64,000 bases of DNA, taken from Planococcus kocurii (GTDB taxonomy: Bacteria; Bacillota; Bacilli; Bacillales_A; Planococcaceae). The stretch spans positions 2,038,501-2,102,500 of the forward strand of contig NZ_CP013661.2 in the NCBI RefSeq assembly GCF_001465835.2. Reading direction: 5' to 3'. Numbering within the stretch: the first letter of the stretch is position 1; each line of letters begins with the position of its first letter. Shown in pieces: positions 25,230 through 33,131 of this stretch. The position numbers and the translations under genes are program-made. The notes beneath the pieces were generated by a model. The model worked only from the letters and a program-made list of their open reading frames with translations, had not been told where the DNA came from and searched no databases.

Positions 25230-25320
25230 TGAAATCAGCCTCCTTGATTTGTATTATACAGTGATTTGGTGAAAGTGCGGATTTAGGAAGAGGGCGCGGT
25301 CTTTTCTGTCATCCTCAGTA

Positions 25321-25375
25321 AAAGATGCTCCACACAAAACAGGGATTGCCTCTGTTTTGTGTGGAGCATCTTTTT
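25321..25375 (-). terminator. Strong terminator
   Basis: A 21-base stem (AAAGATGCTCCACACAAAAC arm and complement) with one mismatch and an 8-base loop, A and T tracts on both sides; it closes the minus-strand PAS-GGDEF gene. Confidence 0.9.
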
Positions 25376-25445
25376 GGTAAAGCCTGCATGTTATTTGGTG
25401 CATCTACTAATGGATTAACGAAGGGATGCCTACTAGTTGCCAGAC

Positions 25446-27869
25446 CTATTCATAAACTTTATACGCATCGCGATCAATTTTTTTAGCTTCATACAAAGCT
25501 AAATCGGCACATTTAATCAATTGTTTTTCACTAGTAGCGTGATCGGGATATAAGGAAATTCCGATGCCTGCGCCCATCGTAATTTTATAGCCGTTAAAAA
25601 GAAATGGAGCTTCATATGACGTTAAAATTCGTTTAGCGGTATCAATCGCGGTTTTTACAGAGTCGATATCAGGCAAAATAACAGCCATCTCATCTCCACC
25701 TAAACGTGCAGCCGTATCACACGGACGAACGCAAGCTTGTAGTCGCCTAGCCATTTCTTTAATGACGGCATCTCCCGCATCGTGGCCAAATTGGTCATTA
25801 ATTTGTTTGAACTTACGTCCATCAAGCATTAAAAGGGCGATTTTTTTGCTTGATGGATCAACTTGTAGAAAGGCTTTTTCCAATTTGCTATCAAAATTGC
25901 GTCGATTAGGAATTCCTGATAAATGGTCATAAAAAGCCATTTTTGCAATTTCACTTTGAAGTTTTTTGCGCTCTGTAACATCTCTAGCAAGTGTAAACAA
26001 TTGAATCATTTCTCCATTTGAAAAGACCGGATTAAAAGAAACTTCCATCCAAATGTAGTGACCATCCCGGTGCAAGTAACAAACGTCTAATGGAATCGGC
26101 TTTCCTCCATTAAGAAGAGCCGTAATACGATCTGATAAATGCAAAACGTCTTCTGAATGAATATTTTGAGTAAAGGAGTTCCCAATGTATACGTGATCAG
26201 AAAATCCTAGAACTTTTTCGCTAGCAGGAGAGACGTATTCGATTTTTCCAGAAAGATCCATTAGTGTAATGATATCTAATGTATTCTCTGTGATCAATCT
26301 GTATTTCTCTTGGCTTTTTTGAAGTTCTTTTTCAATTTTTTTAAGTTCGGATACATTGTTGTATATGATGGTTGCTCCAACGACTTCTTTCCTCTCGTTA
26401 CGCACAGGTGAATAAGAAGAAATGATATTTAGTAATTTCCCTGACTTGGTTACACGGAGTGTGTCATGAGATTTGACCGTGTCTCCTTTTAAAATTCTTT
26501 CCACAATATGATGTTGATCTGACTTCATCCCTTTCGGAATAATAGTCCCTTTACCGGCTATCATTTCTTCTTCTGTAAATTCAAATGTTTCTTCAAATGC
26601 AGGATTTACTTTTAAGATATCTCCTTGTGCATCAATATAAAAGATGGGAACTGCGGAATTTTTCCAAAAGATTTCAAGTTCTTCTTTTGTTTTAGTTAAG
26701 CTTTGTTGAGCCTGTGTAATTTCAGTGATGTCGGTCACAACGCTATGAATTCCAACCAACTGACCATGTAAGACGAGGGGGATATTTGTTGCTTGAAGAT
26801 AAATGAGCTGGCCGTTTTTATGATGGCAAGCAAATTCATAACGCTCGGACTTATTGTTAGTGATTGTCTCGTGAAAATGATAACTTATTTTTTCTAGTTC
26901 ATCCGGGATAATCATGGCTATAAAGGATGTCTCGAGCAATTCTTCTACAGAATACCCAGTAATATTTTCTGTTCCAGGATTTGCGTTCTTTAAATGCCCC
27001 TTTTCGTCAAAAACAAAAATTCCGTAAGGATGGTTAGCGACTAGTGATTTATAGCGCTGCTCACTTTCTTGCAAAAGCCACTCTGTTTTTTTCTGTGTGG
27101 TAACATTCTTGGCAATCGCATAGACTCCAGTTAACGTTTCTTCAATAACTATAGGAACCGTATTCACTTGAAAAACAACTACTTCATGTGTTTTTGTATA
27201 AAGAGTCATTTCAAATTCAATAGGTATTCCTGCTAAAGCCTGTTCGAAATTCGAAAGTGTAGCTACTAATTGGTTTTCGACAGTTAAGGAGAACAAAGAT
27301 TGAACGAGCAATTCTTCTTTACTAAAGCCGGTGATTTCAATAGCTTTAGCATTTACGTTGACGATTTTCTTTTGCTGGTCAAACTCGAATACAGCATGAA
27401 TATTGTTTTCAAAAATAGATATTCCTTTTTGTCGTTCTGCATCCAAAGATTGAAGCGTTTCTTGCAGCATGTTGTCTTTGTTCCTTTGTTCTGTAATGTC
27501 TTTTACGGTGGCTAAAATATAGTGGCAGTAGCCGTCTTCTGTCAAGATGGGATTGAGTACAACTTCTCCTAAAATTTCTCCGCTTTCGGTTTCAATACTT
27601 TCAATCATTTCGATCGATGTTTGTGAAGAATGAACTTTACGATAGTACTCAAAATGGATTTGAGCTCGCGCGGGAGATAGGACATCTTCTATGTTTTTGC
27701 CAATATCTGTTTGTTGGAGTGAGAGAATTTTGAAAGCAGCTGCATTTGCGTAAACATAACGGAATGTTTCGTAATCTTCGGCTACCAAAAAAATCGCATC
27801 TTGCATCAAGTCAAAAAGTTCAGTAGAAAGTAAAATAGGCTGTTTTGATTTGTCTAAAAAGTTTTTCAA
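25446..27869 (-). CDS. Multi-PAS diguanylate cyclase
   Basis: About 807 residues: five consecutive PAS/PAC modules (each with an ITEQR-, VTTQK-, ITEIT-, VSELK- or VTERK-type end) and a C-terminal GGDEF domain. No membrane segment is seen, so it senses cytoplasmic signals. The active site reads GGDEM instead of GGDEF and the upstream metal loop reads LDGRKFKQIND, so only the first Asp of the usual DxD is kept; the inhibitory RxxD (RPCD) five residues before GGDEM is present. Activity is likely but not certain. I choose TTG at 27869, which has AAGGGAG about ten bases upstream; an ATG 45 bases further lacks a site. Confidence 0.85.
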   Translation of the reverse strand: MKNFLDKSKQPILLSTELFDLMQDAIFLVAEDYETFRYVYANAAAFKILSLQQTDIGKNIEDVLSPARAQIHFEYYRKVHSSQTSIEMIESIETESGEILGEVVLNPILTEDGYCHYILATVKDITEQRNKDNMLQETLQSLDAERQKGISIFENNIHAVFEFDQQKKIVNVNAKAIEITGFSKEELLVQSLFSLTVENQLVATLSNFEQALAGIPIEFEMTLYTKTHEVVVFQVNTVPIVIEETLTGVYAIAKNVTTQKKTEWLLQESEQRYKSLVANHPYGIFVFDEKGHLKNANPGTENITGYSVEELLETSFIAMIIPDELEKISYHFHETITNNKSERYEFACHHKNGQLIYLQATNIPLVLHGQLVGIHSVVTDITEITQAQQSLTKTKEELEIFWKNSAVPIFYIDAQGDILKVNPAFEETFEFTEEEMIAGKGTIIPKGMKSDQHHIVERILKGDTVKSHDTLRVTKSGKLLNIISSYSPVRNERKEVVGATIIYNNVSELKKIEKELQKSQEKYRLITENTLDIITLMDLSGKIEYVSPASEKVLGFSDHVYIGNSFTQNIHSEDVLHLSDRITALLNGGKPIPLDVCYLHRDGHYIWMEVSFNPVFSNGEMIQLFTLARDVTERKKLQSEIAKMAFYDHLSGIPNRRNFDSKLEKAFLQVDPSSKKIALLMLDGRKFKQINDQFGHDAGDAVIKEMARRLQACVRPCDTAARLGGDEMAVILPDIDSVKTAIDTAKRILTSYEAPFLFNGYKITMGAGIGISLYPDHATSEKQLIKCADLALYEAKKIDRDAYKVYE

Positions 27870-28306
27870 TTTTCTTGATCTCCCTTCGATACAGAAAGCC
27901 ACTATTTCATTCAAAATCTATGTATTGTATTGTGAAAATGCATGATTGGAACAGTTTTTTTGACACTTGCAACTCCAGTCAAGTCGATTGTTCCTATCAG
28001 TTGATCGCTACTTAAAAGTAAGTATTTAACATCTTTCTCCAGTTTAGTGGATTAACTAACAACAAGATATAGTTTTCTGAAATATCGCTTTAAGTTATAT
28101 CGTGTCATGGCAAAGAGAGGAGATTTTATTTTTCGATTTAGTGGAATGGGGATAACTGAATATAAGTTTATACATCACTAGCTATTGAAAGAGTATTCTG
28201 TCATTTGATTTGAAACGGAGAGATATTTCCCTTATGATGAAGAGACATCAAGGAGTGAAGGTTCATAGAGCTAAGACCGCATCACAATTTGAGGAGGAAC
28301 TCATTC
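27870..28306. other. Intergenic region, no gene seen
   Basis: 437 AT-rich bases between divergent genes. They must contain both promoters. I see no palindrome resembling the MhqR boxes found before the paralogous reductase locus at 41-42 kb, and no RNA motif. Confidence 0.35.
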
Positions 28307-28876
28307 ATGACAAAAATCGGGATTATTACAGGCAGTACACGACCAGGACGTAATAGCTTGCAAGTTGCTCAGTGGGTGAAAGACATTGCTGATCAGCGTG
28401 GAGACGCTGAATACGAAGTAGTGGATTTGGCAGAATTCAAGTTGCCGATGTACGCAGAGCCCATTTCAGCAGCATATAGTCAGGATTATAAAACACCTGA
28501 AGCCATTCCGTGGTCGAAAAAAATTGCGGAACTCGATGGCTATGTCTTTATTTGTCCGGAATACAATCACGGTGTAACGTCTGCCTTGAAAAATGCGATC
28601 GATTATTTGTATCCGGAATGGAACAACAAAGCAGCAGGAATTGTCAGTTACGGTTCGTCAGGCGGCGTGCGCGCAGCTGAAGCATTACGGGTTATTTTAG
28701 CAGAGTTACAAATCGCAACGGTCAGAACCCATCCGGCTATGTCGTTATTTACGGATTTTGTGAAAATGAGTGAGTTCAAACCGGCAGATCTTCATACGAA
28801 ATCAGTGACGACCTTGCTTGATCAAGTGAATGCGTGGACCAATGCGTTTGAGCCACTTCGAAATAAAAATGAATAG
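28307..28876 (+). CDS. NAD(P)H-dependent FMN reductase (flavodoxin-like)
   Basis: 189 residues with a flavodoxin-like fold: FMN phosphate loop GSTRPGRNS near the N-terminus, PEYNHGVTSALKNAIDYL and YGSSGGVRAAE in the second half. Such proteins reduce FMN, quinones, azo dyes or chromate using NAD(P)H. GAGGAGGAACTC precedes the ATG at 28307; an in-frame start 18 bases upstream has none. It is clearly paralogous to the gene at 42071-42613. It stands alone; a weak hairpin (28888-28916) without a T-run follows. Confidence 0.87.
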   Translation: MTKIGIITGSTRPGRNSLQVAQWVKDIADQRGDAEYEVVDLAEFKLPMYAEPISAAYSQDYKTPEAIPWSKKIAELDGYVFICPEYNHGVTSALKNAIDYLYPEWNNKAAGIVSYGSSGGVRAAEALRVILAELQIATVRTHPAMSLFTDFVKMSEFKPADLHTKSVTTLLDQVNAWTNAFEPLRNKNE

Positions 28877-29403
28877 TTAGTAGAGAAAAGAGCAATCCGA
28901 ATTTTTGGATTGCTCGGACTGCATGAAAAGTTTAATCAACATGAAAAAATGTGATGCATGAATGGTGGCGAAACAGGAGATTTGCACATGAATTTACCTC
29001 AGGGGTTAATGACATTTAGAGCTTAAGAAAAAGATTCACGCATTCAAAATTTGCTGGAATTCGAAGAAGCGTGTAGAGGCTTAAAATACCTTGTTCGAAC
29101 GTGTGTAAGCCAACTCTGCACAATAAGCTTTTTTCTTTAGTAGTGAACAGCAATGAAATCACCTGAAAATCGAGTCACCAATGATTAATACGTAATATGC
29201 AATGTACAAATCGTTTCATTAACTTTCGCTAGAAGAGCGATTCCGGTCAAAATGGCCGTGGAAGTAATGAACTTCACTTTAGAGACCCAAACATCTTCTT
29301 GCCTAAATTTTGCAAGTTATTTCTAAATATATTCCCTAAAAATTCAATAATTATGCGCAGGCAAGACTCTTGAAAGAAATCTTTTTTTAGACACATTTAT
29401 TAG
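28877..29403. other. Long intergenic stretch, possibly decayed sequence
   Basis: About 530 bases without a supportable gene. Several short frames broken by stops occur (for instance a 12-codon frame from an ATG at 28989), which could be a decayed gene, but no family is recognisable. The right end leads into the riboswitch promoter (TATACT at 29427-29432). Confidence 0.3.
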
Positions 29404-29458
29404 TTAGTCGGTAGGTCAGGAGGTGTTATACTAATCACACAACTCAATAGACTTTGAC

Positions 29459-29590
29459 ATCACGTCAAGGGGGAGTAGCTATAGGGAAACCTATTTCACA
29501 GTCGTCATTACATGGTTCGTAGCCATCGGTTGTGATAGCAAAATTTTGCTTAGCGAGACCTTTGCCTTTTATTAGGCAAGGGTCTTTTTT
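29459..29590 (+). ncRNA. yybP-ykoY manganese riboswitch with terminator
   Basis: The segment holds the family's conserved pieces in order: an AAGGGGGAGTAGC-type start, CAGTCGTCATTACATGG, GTAGCC and a 3' part closing the aptamer, followed at 29555-29590 by a terminator (AGACCTTTGCCT stem, six Ts). TATACT at 29427-29432 is a good -10. It lies directly before a TerC/YkoY-type gene, the classical partner. Members bind Mn2+ and turn expression on when manganese is high. Confidence 0.88.
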
Positions 29591-29619
29591 GTTGGCAAAA
29601 AATAAGAGGAGGATGAAAG

Positions 29620-30387
29620 ATGGAAGCGATTTTATTGGAGTACGTATGGGTGTTGCTGGTATTGGTGGCGTTGGAAGGGTTGTTAGCTGCAGATAACGCA
29701 GTCGTTATGGCGGTTATGGTCAAGCATTTACCAGAAAAACAACAGAAAAAAGCGTTATTTTACGGATTAGTAGGAGCATTTGTTTTTCGCTTTGCAGCTT
29801 TGTTCATGATTACACTATTGGTAAACGTATGGCAGATTCAAGCGTTAGGTGCTGCGTATTTACTGTTTATCGCGTTTAAGCATATTTATGATCAGCGAAA
29901 AAGAAAAGAGCATAGCCTTGAACCAGAGGCGACAAAAGGTTCCGGTTTTTGGATGACTGTATTAAAAGTTGAACTAGCGGACATTGCGTTTGCGATTGAC
30001 TCAATGCTAGCAGCTGTTGCATTGGCGATTACTTTGCCTCATTTGGAGTTGTTCGGTGTCAGTGAAATTGGCGGCATTAACTCGGGTCAGTTCGCAGTCA
30101 TGTTGGCAGGCGGACTCGTTGGACTCGTTATAATGCGGTTTGCCGCCCACAAATTCGTCAAACTCTTAGCCGATTATCCGCAGTTAGAAACAACTGCTTT
30201 CATCATTGTTGGTTGGGTAGGTGTTAAGTTGACCGTACTTACGCTAGGACATGAGAAGCTCGGGATTATCCCATATGATTTTGCTCATTCTACAGAGTGG
30301 AAACTTATTTTCTGGGGAGTGCTGCTTGGAATCGTTGCAGTAGGTGCATTAATAAGTATCAAAAAGAAAAAAGAACAGCAAGCATAA
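29620..30387 (+). CDS. TerC/YkoY-family membrane protein, probable Mn2+ exporter
   Basis: 255 residues with seven to eight membrane segments. The two acidic membrane motifs of the TerC family are present: EGLLAADNAVVMAVMV near residue 19 and ELADIAFAIDSMLAAVAL near residue 120, which likely form the metal path. Bacterial relatives (YkoY, YceF, Alx) export manganese or help metalate exported enzymes. The yybP-ykoY riboswitch upstream links expression to Mn2+. AGAGGAGGATG precedes the ATG. Confidence 0.9.
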   Translation: MEAILLEYVWVLLVLVALEGLLAADNAVVMAVMVKHLPEKQQKKALFYGLVGAFVFRFAALFMITLLVNVWQIQALGAAYLLFIAFKHIYDQRKRKEHSLEPEATKGSGFWMTVLKVELADIAFAIDSMLAAVALAITLPHLELFGVSEIGGINSGQFAVMLAGGLVGLVIMRFAAHKFVKLLADYPQLETTAFIIVGWVGVKLTVLTLGHEKLGIIPYDFAHSTEWKLIFWGVLLGIVAVGALISIKKKKEQQA

Positions 30388-30489
30388 AAAGCAGTATCCA
30401 AAAGGCCACATGTATGTTGAATCTAAGGAAAAAAGTTCATTTAAATATGTTGCTATAGTAATCACATACTTAAGGAATGAGGAAATAAG

Positions 30490-31149
30490 TTGAAAAAAGA
30501 AGTTGTTATTATTGGACTGGGCAGATTTGGGACAAGCATGTGCCGAGAGTTAAATCGATTAGGACATGACATACTCGCTATTGATACGGATGAAGAGAAA
30601 GTCAATGAAGTCTCGGATTGTACGACTCAAGCCGTTATAGCAAATGCCACAGATGAAAATGTATTGAAATCATTAGGAGTGCGCAATTTTGAACACGCCG
30701 TTGTAGCTATTGGAGATAATCTTCAATCTAGTGTGTTATGTACGTTAATCCTCAAGGAAATGGGGATTTCAACTATCTGGGTCAAAGCTAGAGACTTGCA
30801 ACATCAAAAAATTCTTGAGAAGGTGGGAGCAGACCGAGTGATTCAACCGGAATACGAGATGGGAGTTCGTATGGCACATCACCTAAACTCTGAAAAAATC
30901 ATTGATTATATTAATCTTTCGGAGGAATATAGCATCATCGAATTGGTCGCTCCCCCGTCTATTTCAGGAAAAACCTTGTTTCAGCTTGATATTCGTGCCA
31001 AATTTAATTGCACGGTACTGGCGATTAAACGTTTTGAAGATGTCAACATTGCCCCGAGTCCAGAAGATGAGATTGTCAAAGGAAATATTCTGGTCTTGAT
31101 GGGCCATAAAGATGATTTAAAGCAATTTGAGGAAAAAGGACTGTCATAG
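30490..31149 (+). CDS. KtrA/KtrC-type potassium channel regulator (RCK_N-RCK_C)
   Basis: 219 residues. Rossmann RCK_N domain with GLGRFGTSMCREL (binds NAD/ATP) and an acidic second strand end (AIDTDEEK), then an RCK_C domain (about 135-215) that in this family binds c-di-AMP. It gates a KtrB/KtrD-type K+ or Na+ translocator from the cytoplasm; no ktrB is adjacent, as with ktrC in B. subtilis. Start is TTG at 30490 after GAGGAAATAAG; a TATAGT box near 30453 is a likely -10. Ionic context: a Mn exporter before and a Kdp operon 1.3 kb after. Confidence 0.87.
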   Translation: MKKEVVIIGLGRFGTSMCRELNRLGHDILAIDTDEEKVNEVSDCTTQAVIANATDENVLKSLGVRNFEHAVVAIGDNLQSSVLCTLILKEMGISTIWVKARDLQHQKILEKVGADRVIQPEYEMGVRMAHHLNSEKIIDYINLSEEYSIIELVAPPSISGKTLFQLDIRAKFNCTVLAIKRFEDVNIAPSPEDEIVKGNILVLMGHKDDLKQFEEKGLS

Positions 31150-31302
31150 CTTTCCCCTGTTTGGTTTTAGAAAGAGACGGCTAAACAAAGGTAACGAACA
31201 GTAAGCTAAAACGATTTTCTTAACGTATAGTGATGAGTTGGAATTATCGTCTTGAGTAATGGCGTATGGTTGTGTCGAAGGAAACGCTAGAGAAGTCATA
31301 GC

Positions 31303-31348
31303 AAAAGAGGGAGCTCAGTTCAGTCATGCTGGAGTTCCTTCTTTTTTG
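31303..31348 (+). terminator. Probable rho-independent terminator
   Basis: AAAAGAGGGAGCTCAG pairs imperfectly with CTGGAGTTCCTTCTTTT across a 10-base loop, followed by a T-run. It lies about 150 bases after the KtrA-like stop. Confidence 0.6.
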
Positions 31349-31436
31349 TGTAAATAGCTAGGTTCATAAAGTCGTAAGAATTAACGCATAATGCAAGAAC
31401 CAACTTTGCTATAGTAAGGAAGAGAGGAGAGATACT

Positions 31437-31943
31437 ATGAGAGTTCCATTTTTTGTGATTATGGTGGCTTTACTAGGGTTACTAGCAGGATGTACGGAGG
31501 AACCATCGCTAACCCAAGCTGAAGTAAAGGAGTTAGTGTCTGACTTAAGTGGGAGTGACAAAGTCAGTGCAGCTTCGATAGATGATCAAGAACTAACGGT
31601 TGAAGACGAGGGAGAAACAGTTGTCTATCCGTTAGCAGGAGAAGAGTTTTTTGTTTCAATCGCACCTTATGAGACATACACACATCCTTGTGAAATTCAT
31701 AGTTTGACGGGATGCCAAGGAGAGCTAGCAGAAAAAGAAATGATGGTAAAGATTATAGATGATCAAGGAGAAGTTTATGTAGACGAAGTGATGACAACGC
31801 CGGCAAACGGGTTTATCGACCTCTGGTTGCCTCGTGACCGAACATACACAATTGAAATTGAAGCAGAAGGTAAAAAGGGAGAGATTGGCTTTTCTACATT
31901 TGCAGGCGATCCTACTTGTTTAACCGATTTACTGCTGAGCTAA
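31437..31943 (+). CDS. CueP-family copper-binding lipoprotein
   Basis: 168 residues. Lipoprotein signal with lipobox LLAGC (C19). Hallmark motif HPCEIHSLTGCQGEL (H83, C85, H88, C93) and the C-terminal DPTCLTDLL with C161 give the three conserved cysteines of the CueP family. CueP of Salmonella binds copper outside the cytoplasm and helps supply superoxide dismutase; Gram-positive members are surface lipoproteins. GAGAGGAGAG precedes the ATG, and TATAGT near 31410 may be the -10. It stands alone. Confidence 0.85.
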   Translation: MRVPFFVIMVALLGLLAGCTEEPSLTQAEVKELVSDLSGSDKVSAASIDDQELTVEDEGETVVYPLAGEEFFVSIAPYETYTHPCEIHSLTGCQGELAEKEMMVKIIDDQGEVYVDEVMTTPANGFIDLWLPRDRTYTIEIEAEGKKGEIGFSTFAGDPTCLTDLLLS

Positions 31944-32050
31944 GTTGAAAGTTCACTAGTGTAACTTCCTTTAACATTGTGCTTGGTGTCTTGAAAAAAT
32001 TGGCATGAATTACACGACCATAATGAGTTGAGAAACTTATATAACATTGT

Positions 32051-32101
32051 CATTAGGCTGTTTGCGCCCTGGATTTCCTGGGCGCAAGCAGCCTAATTTT
32101 T
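32051..32101 (+). terminator. Strong terminator
   Basis: ATTAGGCTGTTTGCGCCC arm and its complement TGGGCGCAAGCAGCCTAAT with one mismatch and five Ts, about 110 bases after the CueP-like gene. The remaining 270 bases up to the next hairpin hold no recognisable gene. Confidence 0.85.
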
Positions 32102-32374
32102 GGGGGATCGGATTTGCATTCGCGTACTTTTAAAGTCTAGCATCTCGAAGATGTTTTTTAGTTTCTCACTTAATTATGGTAAACACAATAAAGTTCTGAA
32201 TTGAGGGAAGTCACTTCTAAAGTAACAACTAATCCTTCCAATAAAAAATTGCATCAATCACCAAGTATTGTCGCGTACTTCTGTAGATGATCGGGATGAT
32301 CGTTGGAAAAGGCAAAGGCTGGTTCATCTTTTTTGACTCCATTAAAGTAGACATCAGCCTATTCTGTAGTAGGC

Positions 32375-32427
32375 AAAAAGAGCTGCACTCAAGAAGTCAT
32401 TTTTCATGACCTTATGGGACAGCCTTT
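32375..32427 (-). terminator. Terminator-like hairpin after kdpE (repeat-family member)
   Basis: AAAAAGAGCTG and CAGCCTTTTT outer arms, GTCAT/ATGAC inner arms. It ends six bases from the kdpE stop. Its core (AAGTCATTTTT.CATGACCTT.TGGGACAGCC) matches the hairpin at 54361-54417, so both belong to one dispersed terminator-like family. Confidence 0.7.
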
Positions 32428-32432
32428 TTAAA

Positions 32433-33131
32433 TTAAAGCTTTAGCATTCTGTAACCAACACGTACATGGGTCTGAATGTATTTTGGATCTGAAGGGTTTT
32501 CTTCGATTTTTTTTCGTAAAGTGGCCATAAATACACGCAAACTCGGAACGTCAGATTGAGATACATGCTTCCAAACTTCTTTTAATAGAAAGTTATGCGT
32601 CAAAACTTTTCCTACATTTTTGGAAAGTACAATCAGTAATTTATATTCAATCGGAGTCAAGTGAATTTCTTGTCCACCGATAAAAACGGTATTTGCTAAG
32701 TAATCAATACATAAGTCACCATTTTTGAACACCGGTTGTTCGTTCTCATAGTTGCGTTCGATCGTATTTCTTCTAAGAGCCACACGAATACGAGCTAAAA
32801 GTTCATCAACGCTAAACGGTTTTGTTACATAATCATCTGCGCCTGCGTCAAGCGCATTTATCTTGTCATGGTCTTCTCCTCGAGCGCTTACTATAATGAT
32901 TGGTGTTTGTGACCAGCTTCGGACTTTATGAATCACATCAATTCCATCCAAGTCAGGCAGCCCAAGATCTAGAATAATAAGGTTTGGTTGAATGGAGAGC
33001 ACCTTTTGCAGTGCAGACTCACCATTAGTTGCAATTTCATGTTCATATCCATTCACTGTTAATGTCATTTTAATTAAATTTGCAATTGCAACATCATCTT
33101 CTACCACAAGAATTCGTTTATTCATCGTCAT
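32433..33131 (-). CDS. kdpE: Potassium-responsive response regulator KdpE
   Basis: 232 residues, OmpR/PhoB type. Receiver with E11-D12-D13 pocket and phospho-acceptor D55 (IILDLGLPDLDG), then a winged-helix domain ending in QTHVRVGYRML. It is activated by KdpD and switches on kdpFABC when potassium is short. It overlaps kdpD by 14 bases; AAGGAG lies six bases before the ATG at 33131. The divergent kdp promoter region carries tandem 11-base-phased ATTAAGA repeats that are candidate KdpE sites. Confidence 0.95.
   Translation of the reverse strand: MTMNKRILVVEDDVAIANLIKMTLTVNGYEHEIATNGESALQKVLSIQPNLIILDLGLPDLDGIDVIHKVRSWSQTPIIIVSARGEDHDKINALDAGADDYVTKPFSVDELLARIRVALRRNTIERNYENEQPVFKNGDLCIDYLANTVFIGGQEIHLTPIEYKLLIVLSKNVGKVLTHNFLLKEVWKHVSQSDVPSLRVFMATLRKKIEENPSDPKYIQTHVRVGYRMLKL

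Noticed and set aside
28888-28916. Terminator after the FMN reductase
   Set aside because: A 10-base stem is present but no T-run follows it on the plus strand.
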